This document shows positions 29,401 through 42,100 of a stretch of 64,000 nucleotides of DNA, one piece after another. The stretch's first letter is position 1. Every line of letters begins with the position of its first letter. A program made the position numbers and the translations under genes. Source of the stretch: Acanthosepion pharaonis (lineage: Eukaryota > Mollusca > Cephalopoda > Sepiida > Sepiidae); assembly GCA_903632075.3 (NCBI GenBank), contig CAHIKZ030000580.1, positions 1,820,001-1,884,000 of the forward strand. Direction: 5' to 3'. The notes under the pieces were generated by a model. The model had not been told where the DNA came from and searched no databases. It saw only the letters and a list, made by a program, of their open reading frames with translations.

Positions 29401-32400
29401 AATAATGTTTCAAAAATATATTTCATTTTTGCAAGATTTTTAAAACTGAGAATTAACTTTTGTTTACATATCAGCCAAAAATGGCCATTTTGATAGATTT
29501 TACTGAAAAAAAAAAAAAAAAAAAAAAAATATCAATTCCAATTCTGTTTGAAATACACCAGAGTATCATGCTGACTGGAAATAATAAATTTTAAATCCTT
29601 TATCTTGCAATTAAAGTTAAAATAAAAGCCTCAAGAAAGTTTTTTCATTTTTAAAAATTTACATTAAACTTTATGTATACTGAATTAGTGGAGGTACCGA
29701 TTGTTTTTATATAACAAAAACAATATTCAGCTTAATCTTTTTACTGAAAAGATTATTTATGTGCCATGTTGAAGTTTTAATAAATTTTGAAAGCTATTTC
29801 TAAATTTAAGAATAGTTTCAGATAAAAACAAAACAGTTAAATTTTGCACAAATAATAAAAAAGACATGGTTAACGAGATTATTTCAATAAATAAAGCAGT
29901 AGAAACCAAATTTATTTCATAATGCTTAGCAACCTCTACCCCAAAGTAGATGACTGTCCTTCATGTCAACAGATGAAGAGGAAATAAAAACATAAATACA
30001 TACTTACTGACATTGATTGTTTTTCGTAGATCATACTTTTCTCCCTCTTTATCCTATATAAAAAAAAAATAAAATAATTGTCACTTTAATAATTAAAATA
30101 TTAATACTAATAGTCACAGATATATATCTGAAAGCAAGTGTATTGTCTGGAGTAGAACATAAATATATTCAGATGAATCACTACATATATTATTAATGGA
30201 TCACTCTAAACCAGGTAATGGCTAAGTGCCTATAATTACAGGTAAATGAAGACAATAAAATATGCTTTCTGAACAAAATACATATGGTTTATATTTCCAA
30301 ATTTATACAAAACATTGAATTATTTTAGAAAAAAAGATTACAATTGGTAATATGAAAAATATTACTTCAAGAAAGTAATTTTATAAAAAGGGAATTGATC
30401 ATAAAAAGTAAAAATGCTAACTATATTTCCTTCCTATTTTGATGAATAAAAGCTGTATCTTTAAAAATGACAATTTCAGCAATTTAAAGGAGAAATATTA
30501 AAAAAATCTTCTAATAAATGAATATTTGATTACAAAAATACATGACTGATTAGAAGCATTTTTTTCAAACATAATTTCTAAAGGTTTATAAAGATTTCCT
30601 ATATAGACTTTCTCAAAGGTACACAAGAACATCAGAATTAGCATATGATCAGCCATTTCCAGTATACAGCTGAACTATTTTTTTTTTTACTCTTGCAGTA
30701 AAATTAATGTAGATTTTATGTTAATTGTAGTCATTATTTCAAATTCTTAGTTTTGTTTGCTTTTTTGCCAATTGTCTGGAATTGGCAGAGCAATGATTCA
30801 ATATTACGTTCTGATGAATGTTCTTCTTTGGTACCTACACTTTATGAATTTAAGTGCAGTACTACATTGGCGGCAAGGTCTCAATTTACAGCTGAAATTG
30901 TCTAGATGTAACCACAAATTCTATGCTAACAGTTTCTTCTATCACACTTCTCACTTGTGGAACTCTTCTGGCATCTTGCTTCCCAGTTAACTTTGATCTT
31001 CAAAAATTTAAATATAATGTCAATCTTATCTTGTTTTCTTAATTCTTATTCTGTTATTGTCCACTCTCCTTAATAGTAGTTTTTTTCTCATATCCTCTAA
31101 CTCAGTAACCTCTTGCATCCTAGTGGCTTTATTGCCTTACTTGGAGTGAAATGATTAAAAGAATTTGCTTATAATTACCCACAAATTTACTGCTTCCTCA
31201 ATATATAACAAATTCTTTAAAATCATCATCACAATAAGGTGAAATACTAATGAGAAATATGATTCACTTGTAAATGCCAGCTTAGAAAATGAGGTTTCAG
31301 TCTTCACATATAAATATTTTCACAATTGACAAAATATATTTATGCTTTATTTATGACATAACATTAAAGCTGATATCTTGCTGGTTTTATTTCTATATTT
31401 TGCAAGAAGTAATGTAGTCTTTCTACATTATAAGAGAGAGTAGAAATACACAAATTCTAAGCATTATAAGGCAGAAAGGCATACAACATTTTAGATAAAT
31501 TACCTTTTTAAACTACACATAAAAAAAACTCATTCTAAACTAAAATTTTTTTTGAATTGAATATACAAACCCCCAGAAAATTTTAACATTTGTCTGTGAT
31601 TGTATATATTGTTTTTAGTTGCTATGCACATTTTATTTTGTCCTCAATATTTACTCAGATGAGCAAGGATGGATAAACCAGTTTAGCTGGTTTTTAATAG
31701 TCGTTATATTTTGGCATTAACATGTTATAGTAATATATTTCCCCACCGTTTTATGAATTGTTTCCTTTATGGTTATAAATTGTTTTTTAATATACTGCTT
31801 TTATTACTAAAGCATGTGTCATAAAATAAAAATGTCAAATAAGCTAATCTTACAAACCAATAAGAAAGAAATTAGAGAAGAAAACCTGACAAAAAACAAG
31901 GAGCCTCCCTTCACCCTCAAAGACTCTGGCATCCCCCTAACCTAGATCATCTAAAAAGAAAAAGGCTTTTCCAAAGAGGCAGGGCATCTGCAATGTGAAC
32001 AGATCTGATGTCAAAAGGGACCTTTCTTCCTGTAGAAAGACTTTTTAAAAGATTTATTTAAATTAACCTGAAAGTCAACAGAAGATCCCAGGTACTTCCT
32101 GAAGTTTCCTGGGGTAATAACAGTTATACAAAACACTGGCAGCAGACTCAAAATATGAGAAATGATATATACTGCCAAAGAATCATTCCCCAAACTCAGG
32201 ATGGTGCAAGTAATGCTACTTGTGTGACAAAAGTTTTCCGCACATTGTTATGAGAGGGCCCCAATTTTGCTCCACCCCATGATATATAAAGCAGTAAAAG
32301 CTAACCTTCCTGACGAACATTAGTAGTATTGCCACTGGTTTAGAGATTATGTCTGAGCAGGATTCTGGTAGTCTTGTTGTGGAATCACCTCTTTCATTTT

Positions 32401-35400
32401 GGATCATGATAATTTTTCCAGTAAACATTTAATGATTCCTGGTACATTTGTCCCACAAACAATATTTGATGAACCCATGTGAGTCCGGTTAAAATTAAGA
32501 AAAACAAAACATGGAATTTGAACCGAATAATAATTAAAGCATGTTATTAACAAAAAGGAATTACATGTGTGCACAAATGAAATCAAAAGGATAAGACATT
32601 AAAAACTAGCTATAAGATGTGTGTGTGTGTGTGTGTGTGTGTGTGTTCAATAGTCAGTGGAGCAAGGAACTGGAAGCAAGTGGAAAAAAAGAACGAGAAG
32701 GAAATTGTCTTTTTATAGACTTAAATAATACTGCCTAACAGGCATTTCTGGCAAAGCCAAGTGGGATATTGCACAAGACCCCCATATTGGGAGAACTTTA
32801 TTTTGACAATATGTCTATAATGTCAGAGTTTGTTCCGTTTTGTCCTTTATAAGCTGAAAAGACAAAGATTCAAATAGCGTAATTGAGATGTGAGTGATTA
32901 ACATGCCGACGAAAATGTACTTGTTTGGAGTACTGCGTCATCCGAGTGCTGTAGAATTTGTAGTGTGTCAGAATGTAGTATGTTCTGGAAAATATGTCGG
33001 TAGAATGTTTTTCAAAATTTGTGGTTGTTTTCCAGTGCTTCATGTTAAGTTTATTTTGGTTTGGAAGGACCATTTGTTTTGCTGTGTGTGGATTTATCTT
33101 GGTGACACAAATGTAACAATTAGAAAAGTCTTCGATTTGCAAAATCGTTGAGTTAATACTGGTGAAATTGATACAGTGTCAAAGCACGTTTTGGAAGAAC
33201 TTTTGAAGGGATATGGATTGATTGTCAATTTTTGTGGAGGTGCTGCTATCTCCAGTATGCTTTAGTCATTCTTGTATATCTTTGAAGTGTCAGTGAGTCG
33301 ATGTATGTTGAGTTATTTCACATCTTTTTCTGTTAAGCCCGAGAGAGACTGTACAGCTTAGTTTTGCTGTGTGGTATGAGAAAGGAGTTGACTTCTGTGT
33401 TTGAGCAGTACCTTATGTGTTGCTGGCATTTTCTTGTGTGGTCCACATATGTTTATTTGTGAATTGTAGTTAGCATTCTGAAGAAAATGAGCTGTGTTTT
33501 CTGTGATTAAAACTTGTTAAAACAAAGTCAGGGTATTTTTTGTTTGGTGAAGTTTCCACATGGTGAATAAAGTTGTGTTTTCAATGTTGAAATGTTGTGT
33601 TTGACAAATATTACCATGTGGTCACTTGTGCTTCTGTATTTGTATATATTTTCAGAAACATTACCATCATGGATATATTATTAGGTCCCCTCTGAAAATG
33701 CGGTATTTCGGTACATGTTCAAATTGAATGGAATGGGATGAATTCTTGTGGTGATTGTGTCACTTGTTAGAACGAATGAGTTGTGTATCAAACTAGCTAA
33801 GAGTAGAATGATGACTTGCCTCCCCCTTCAGCCTTGTGCCACAAACAATGTATTTTGTCTAATAAACAATAAAAGAGAAGTTAACTTACTCTGGATACCA
33901 CACAATTACAGAACTTTTGCCAGACTAGGTTAAACAATATTTATTTTTATAAAATCTAAAAATATGTGCATTTTACAAAAAAAAAAAAAAAAAAAATTAC
34001 TGTTCAGCCAAATGAGATGGTTATTAATGTTTGTCTTACCTTTGTAAAAATTCTGAGTTCTTTACAATAAATTCTCAACCAAATTCTGGACCATTCCTAT
34101 CAAGAAAAATACAGAATCAAATATCTTGTGTTTTTCAGTAACAAATCAAAGATTAACCTGCAAAAAGTATCACATAAAACAATTCAAGATTATAAAATAG
34201 ACAATTTCTTTCTTACTTTAAGAAAGAAAAAAAAATGTTAAGTTTTCACAGCACTAAATAAATATCAAAGATGCAACAGAAAAATGTTAAGAATTGTGTC
34301 CCTGATTTCCTGTTGTTTATTCACGGTCAAAATATTTTGTTTTTGTTAGATGGCATTAAGAGGGTTCAGTTTTAAAAATGGTTTTGATTGTATTGTAACA
34401 ACTGTTATATCAGCACCCATTTTTTTTCATAATTGGTATATTTTTGTTTATTGATTTTAATACTGATGTTATGTCCTTACACAGCCCCAAAACCCCTAAC
34501 CACAAACATTTTACACTTAGCAACTCAATTCTTTTCATTGCTCTAATTATACATTAGCTCCCATATCTCTTTCAATTTGTAATAGTAGTGCTATACTACA
34601 AAAACAATTACATCAGACAGGTTGACCCCAGCAACAGATCTGAATGGAAGCTAAAAATAGATTCTCACACATGTGCAGAATCACATGATCAAGTATGAAC
34701 TTTGAGAGGGAAATATTAGAAGAAACCAGTTGGGGCAATGGAACTCAAGGGAGTTGGACCAACCATGAAACAGTCATGTGAATAGATTCACCAAACTGAA
34801 GAGGAGGAATGACATCCCCAACCTGCACAACAAAATCAATTGAAAACCGAGTCTTGTGTGTAACATCTCTTTTTAGTTGTTATTGTCAAACAGAGGAAAT
34901 CACACAAAGAATAATTTCAATTCAGCTTAATACTATATATAATAATAATAATAATATAATAATGGACTCTCTCGTCGGTTTTGACATATGAGGATCTGAT
35001 ATTGATTCAGTTATGAAAGTTTGTGCGATAATCTTAAGTGGCACTTAAGACCCACTAGTGATTTACAAAGGAGGCCACATATGGAGCAAGAGTAAGGATT
35101 GTGGGATGAGATCACTGTTCGATTGGCTGACCTTTTAGATCTTGCTCACTTCTTGAAGCCAATTCAGACAAGCTGATTGAAAACTGAGTCCACTAAAACA
35201 TGTTGATCTCCATTCTACCCTCTCCAAGTCTAAGCACTCAAGGGTATTATGAGGTATATTGACAGCTTACAAGTTGCTCTTCAGCTTGTCTTTGTATCTT
35301 AGCCATGGGTGTCCTACATTCCTGTAGCCCTGATCTAACTGGCTGTACATTAGGATCTTGGGTATCCTGTAATCAGACATTCTAAAGACATGACCAGTCC

Positions 35401-38400
35401 ACTGTAACTGAGACTATATGAGAAAAGTCTTGATTCCACCAATATTAAACCTGTTAAACAGGTCTACGTTAAATGTCCTATCTTGAAGGTTAACTCCACA
35501 GATGGCATGCAGACAGCTTTTATGGAAAACATCCAGTGGTACCTGTATGGAGTCTACAACTGAGCCGTACAAGATGATGGCAAGCTCTATAAACCCAAAT
35601 TTTCGTATATATTGGGTGTTCCAATAACTTGGACCGATTTTAAGTGTGAATTAAGTTTGACTGTCTAATGATTTTTTTTTCTTTTACATTTAACAACTGC
35701 TTAAGTCTTTGGCAATTTCAACCATGGAAAGATTAACAATCAAACGTGTAAGTTATTGAAGTCTATTCCGAAAATGGATGTTCAAACAGAAATGCATTTC
35801 TCTTTGCGATATTTTTGGTCAACATAATCTACCAACTGAAAATGCAATTGGAAAAATTGTTTGTAAATTCAAACAAACTAGGTTAGTGGTAGATGTGAAA
35901 ACACCATTGCATGCTCATTTATGCTGTTCAGCTGAAAATATTGCTGCAGTGCACAAGAATGTGGCTGAAAATCCAGACACCTCTATTTGTCACTGCACGC
36001 AGGAATTGAACCTCTCTACATCAACATTACATTGAATTTTGACAGATGATTTGTCTACACACTTACAAAATTCAATTGACCCAAGAACTGAAACCTGCTG
36101 ACCATTTGGAGTGCCGTACATTCATCAATTGGGTGCCCAAGCAAAGACAAGGCAATGAAAATTTTTTGCAGAAAATCCTCTTTAGTGATGAAGCCGATTT
36201 TCATCTTGGATTCGTTAATAAGCAGAATTATCACATTCGGGATGATGAAAATCCAAGGAAAATTGTTGAAAAGCCACTGCATCCACAAAAGGTTGCTTTT
36301 GCTAGCAGAATCATTGGGCCATATATTTAAAATTTGAATGGCCATTTTTGTAATAGACTTTGATAACTTTAACATATTGTTTGATTGTTAATCTTTAATG
36401 AAATTAATGAAAATTGGTTCAAGTTATTGGAACACCATATGGAGAGAGTATTTTGTAATTAATTATTTTTTTTAAAATAAAATATTTATTATTAAGTTAA
36501 ATATTAAATTAATCTAAGCCATTTTGCTAACATAAATGTTTATTGTATTTAAAAAAAAAAAAGAAAAAAAAATAGCTCTATGCAAAATAATCATTCTTAA
36601 TTTTCAATTTCTTAAAATTTAAAACTCGTAATTTAAAGTTTAAATTAAGGTATGCTTGCACCAACTTCTCTTAATTTTTCTTTTCTTTTTGTAATTTTTA
36701 ATTTTCTGTAATTGAAACATTTAATTGTAATTCACTTGTTTGTTAATAAAATCTTCCATTGGGTATATTCCCTCATATTCTTAAGTTTTACTAAAGTAAT
36801 TCAATTTTGTTTTGTTATTTTTGACTCTTTATGATATATCCCGGAAAGGGATTTATTTGTTCGAAGTAGCAAAGTGGTTTTGGACTACTGTAACTGAATA
36901 GGACAATAGCAGGTAACCGTAATGAACTGGCTCTCGTTGTAGTGGCAGGCAATAGGCGTAGCCAATAGGCATTGTCCCTGTACCTCCACATCAGTCTGTA
37001 TTTATGGCTGACACCAGCCAATCATATTACTGTGTGGGGGAACCCAGGTGTATGCATATTCATTACATCACCCCCCCCCCAAGCTAAATTTTCCTGTGAA
37101 ATTTAGCTTCAATATTTTCTCTTTATAGGGTCTGGACTTAATCGATTGATTTTTTTTCATAAGTCTTTTTCGCCTCAATCCTCCTTGCAGTGGAGGCATT
37201 TGACACACTGGTACCTCTGGCCTTGAGGTCTGGGATACCTCCATTGGCAAATGTTGACTTACTGGAATGGGAATTTCAAATGCGTCATACAGGGCTTCCA
37301 TTGGAATCTCTTCGGTATTTTCCATGACCTCTGTAGCGTGTCTTGGTCTCAACTGATTCCAATGAATTTTTCACCAAAATTTTTCCCTTTTTATGTCATA
37401 TATGACCTGTCCAATTCTTTTGGTTATCATTCCTTCTTCCCAATACATTTTTCAAGTCCTAAAGTTCTTGAATAAACTGTCACCTGGCTTACACGCTTTA
37501 GTCATCTGATTTTCTTTTTTAGCAATTTTCTTCATCAAACTAGGCAACAGCCTGTCGAACACATTAACTCTGCTGGCGATAACCCTAACATCATATTTGG
37601 GTTTGGCGTGATTCTATATACTGCCAAAAATTTCTGAATACTTCTTTCATTCGTGTCCACACCTTGGTTTTTCTTCAATGCTCATTTAAAGATGTCCACA
37701 AATTTTTCCACCTGTCCATTCGATCTTGGATGATATACTGGTATTGTCATGTGATCAATGGACAATGATGTACAGAATTCCTTGAATTCTCTTCCCGTAA
37801 ACTGCATTTCGTTGTCACTGACTAAAGTTTTAGGGAGTCCAAAGTGACTAAAAATTTCATTAAGCGCGTTTATTTTATTTGTTGCAGTCAGATGTTTACA
37901 CTTAACAATTCCTGGCCAGTTAGTGAAACTGTCCACAATGATCAGGTAATAAGATCATTTATGGGCCCTGCATAGTCAATATGCAATTGAGTCCATGGGA
38001 CATCTGTCTTTGGCCATGGTTGAATCTTTACCAGTGGATCCCTTGCTGCCAGCTGACATCCTCTGCACTTTTTCAGCAAATTTTCTGTCTTGGTCCATCC
38101 TCAGCCAATAAGTATAGACTCATTAGAGATTTCATTCTCAAAATCCCTGGATGGCCAGTGTGAAATTCTTTCAGAATTTTTTTTTTTGCAGAGTAACCGG
38201 CATTGCAACTATCTGCGTATAGTAATATCTGTTCGCAGATTGAAAAAGGTGACACACTAATTCCTTTTTAGTTGTCTCGTTCAACAAGACTTGCTTTTTC
38301 ATTTTTTTTAATGAAATCATCGTTCACCGCTTTTTTCACATCTTCTAGCATAACCTGTAGTTCTCTAATAGTGTTGCATAACAGACCCAACAATTCACTT

Positions 38401-41400
38401 TCATCTCTTAGTGCCGCTATTGCTGTTTCTTCCGGTGGTTCCATATATTTAGGTATCAATCTTGATAACTCATTGGCGTGACCTAGCTTCTTTGAAATTA
38501 TAATTCAATAGAATTACACCCCAATGTTGTAGTTGATTTGCCGTGAGTTGGTATACCTTTTTTTGAACCAAATATTGTTAACAGCGGTTTGTGGTCTGTC
38601 GGCAGAATAAATTCTCTTCCGTATAGAAACCAGTGAATTTTTTTTTTACAGCATAGATTATTGCTAAACTCTTTTTCAATTTGACTGTAACTTCGTTCCG
38701 CAGGCAGTAATGTTCTTGAGGCATGTGCTATTGGCTTCGTAGATCCGTCCTCGAATTTATGAAGCAATACCGCAACTAATCCCTCATTACTAGCATCTGC
38801 TGCTACAATGATTTTCTTCTTCGAGTCGAAATGTGCTAATGATAGGTCTGCTAGTAGACAGCTTTTTATTTTTTTAAAAGCCTGTTCACATTCTTTCAAC
38901 CATATCCACTTTGCGCCCTTTTTCACCGAATTATTTAAAGGAGCTCTCATATCATACATTTTTGGGATATAAATGCTATAGTAACTTACTAATCCCAAGA
39001 AGGCCTGGCATATTTTTTATAGCCTCAGCCCTTTCTGGATCTGGTTTTCTTCCTTTACTGTTAATGATCTGCCCTAAATATTTTATCTTCTTTAAGAACT
39101 CACATTTTTCAGCACTCAGCTTGAACCTGTATTCCTCAATTCTCTGAAATACTGCTCTAATATGTTTTGTATTGGGCCTCGTTTTCACTTTTAATCAAAA
39201 TATCATCTAAATATGTGATTACATACTCCATACCAGCCAACATTGTGTCCAATATTTGCAGGAATAGGCTTGGAGCTACCTTCAGCCACAAAGACGATTT
39301 AGTTTAAAAATCCCTTTATGCGTGTTTATTGTCAGGTACTTCAAACATTCTTCACCGACTTTAACCTGAAGGTAAGCCTCCAACAAGTCCAACTTTGAAA
39401 ACACTACCTCCATTTAATTTAGTGAATATATCCTCCAGAGACGATAGAGGGTACGCATGGTCTTTCACACAATCATTTAAGCCTGTCGAAAAGTCAGCAC
39501 ACACTGATTTTTTCGCTTTTTCTTTTTATATATACGGTTGGAGATGCCCAATCCGAATAATTGACTTTTGAAATTACGCCAATTTTGTCCAACCTTTCTA
39601 ATTTCTCATTTATTGTGTCTAGTGCCAAAAATGGTACTTTTCTCTTTGGTTTAAAGATTGGTTTAACATTTTCTTTCAATTTGAAGTTGACTTCTGTTTT
39701 TGTGCACAGACCTAGTCCTTCTGAAAAGACGCGAGGGAATTCGCCTTTCAAATCTGTACTAAATATTTGTTTGCTTCGTCTTATAGTTCTCTATGATGTC
39801 AACTTTGTTACAGAAAGAATTTACCGGCAACTCCCATAAATTAAACAATACGATCCAGTCTAAACCAAAGAGGTTTACTGAACCAGGGAGCACATACGCT
39901 TTCAATTTGTGAATTTTTCCTATGAACACAAGGTTACATTTTAATTCACCTCTAAACTTCTTTTTCTTGACACTCCCCTGGAAATTTTGTCTGTGTTAGT
40001 CAGCAGTGGGTAACCGAGTTTTTTCCATGTTTGCTCGTTTATTATCAAGATATCACTTCCTGAATCGAGTAATAATTTTACGGTCTGCCCATTTATTTTT
40101 ACATTGAGGTATTTTTTATCTTTGACCCTCCTCAATTTCATTTTTAGACAAAACTACATTCACCTTTTTTTGAGACTTTGCTTTTACTTTACTGTTTTGC
40201 CCGACAATGGAAACTTCTATGGCCTACACACCCATAATTAAAACATATTTTATCCCTAAAGAAACAATCCTTCTTTATATGCTGTCCTCCACACAAACTG
40301 CATATATTTTTTTCTTTATTCTGTATCCACTTCTGTTGTCTTACAGTTTGTACTCGCGAAATGCTCTTATCAATCTGAGTATTATGTTTTTTATGTTTAT
40401 AAGTCGCTGACATTCTTCAGTTATTTTTTGTAGTGTAATCTTCGTATCCTGTTCCATGATAGTGAGAATTCTTGATCTAATTTCTTTGTCCTTCGGTGTC
40501 GTTAGACCCTGCACAAAAATTAGACACTTGAACATGTTGCTTGATAATTCCTTTAATTTAAACGCCTCACACTGTGCATTAACCATACCTGCATACGGGA
40601 CAAAATCATCATCCTCTTGTTTTATGATATTTAGACACTTGTATCATGTATGAAACAGACTATCTCTTTCATCAAAAATTTTTGACAAAATTTCTACTGT
40701 TTTGCTGAATGTAATTTCTTCTGGCTTCTTTGTGAGGATTAAATTCGCATATTTTGTATTTTCTTCCGTTCCCAACTTCTGCAACAATAGAGTGATTTTT
40801 CCTCATCAGACCATTGTTCACATCTTTTTGTAAATAATGTTTCAAACCTACGAAAATAAGCTGAAAACGTTGAACCACTGTCAGGGTCATATTTAAATTC
40901 AGAGAGTGAATTTGAAATTCCTTCAGCAGAAAAAAATCTAGAACCCAGTTCTTTTGTTGTCCTAGATAATACATCTTCCAAAAGTGTTTTATTGTCTCTT
41001 GCCTGTTGTTTGACTTTCTTGTATCCACAAGAAAAAATTTTGCTCCAATTTATGTAGACAATAAAATTTTCTAAATCCAAACGAGAGGGGGGGGGGGGCA
41101 ATTTCCTACTTCCTGTAAGCATTGCACAAGTTTTTCCTTTTCAAACGTTCCTCGTTAACAAGTGTTAAAACAAAAATGAGGGGAAAATTACTTTCTGTAA
41201 GCATCGAACAAGTCTTTCTAACGTTCTTCGTTAGTAAGTGTTGTCAACTGTATATGTATTTTTTTTTTTTTTTTTGTTTTAACTTGTGAGGTCACTTCGA
41301 ATCAAGTCACCAACTGATATGTCCCAGAAAGGGATATATTTGTTCGAAGTAGCAAAGTGGTTTTGGACTACTGTAACCGAGTAGGACAATCTAGCAGGTA

Positions 41401-42062
41401 ACCGTAATGGACTGCTTCTCGTCGTAGTGGTAGCCAATAGGCGTAGACAATAGGCATCGTCCCTGTACCTCCACATCAGTCTGTATTTCTGGCTGACACC
41501 AGCCAATCATATTACTGTGAGGGGGAACCCAGGTGTATGCATATTCATTACATCACTTTAAAAACAATTCTTCTCTAGCTCTTTTTCTAGACCACTCAAA
41601 AGTCTTTGATTCAGTTAATCATAGGTATGTACACGGCAATACAAAGGGGGATAATCAAAATTTTTTTCAGATTTGTCAATTATAAACAATTACCAAAAAA
41701 TCAGGGAATCATCCAATTTTAATGAAATTTTCAGCATTAGATACATTAAGGAATAAAAGGTTTTTATTTCAGTGAACTACAATTCCAAGGCTATTTCAAA
41801 CAGAAGTTTTTTTATTTTTTTCCTTTTAATATTAAACTTTCAATTAATACTTAAAGCCTGATGCTGATAACTTTTTAATTTAGTTAGTCTCAAGACCCAC
41901 AGATTTGATTTGAATTGGTTCCCAGGAAATTCTATGGGTCCCAACTAAAGCTTTTTAAAATGTAGTGTTAAACTGCTGAGCTCAAAACTAAAATGTTTTA
42001 TTTTTTTTATCATTGTCCCAAAAAACAATTTTAATTGTCCTGAATCACTTAAATTGACAAAA

Positions 42063-42100
<38 letters not shown>

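Larger units (their letters stand above)
36832..41555 (-). mobile_element. Full-length but decayed Ty3-type LTR retrotransposon
   Basis: 4.7 kb on the minus strand, bounded by two similar LTRs with TG...CA ends and a CTTTA duplication. Domain order in minus orientation is 5' LTR, primer-binding site, gag, zinc knuckles, protease, reverse transcriptase, RNase H, H2C2 zinc and integrase, C-terminal tail, G-rich polypurine tract, 3' LTR. Integrase after RNase H is the Ty3/gypsy order. Many frameshifts and stops break every domain, so it cannot move by itself. By eye the LTRs differ at about 15 positions plus a 2-bp indel in 239 bp, so the insertion is not recent. It lies antisense-free, in the same direction as ARAP, in its largest intron. 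Confidence 0.95.

Noticed and set aside
36815..37021. 68-codon frame and its twin at 41279-41506
   Set aside because: They are the same chance frame in the two LTR copies, not a coding gene.
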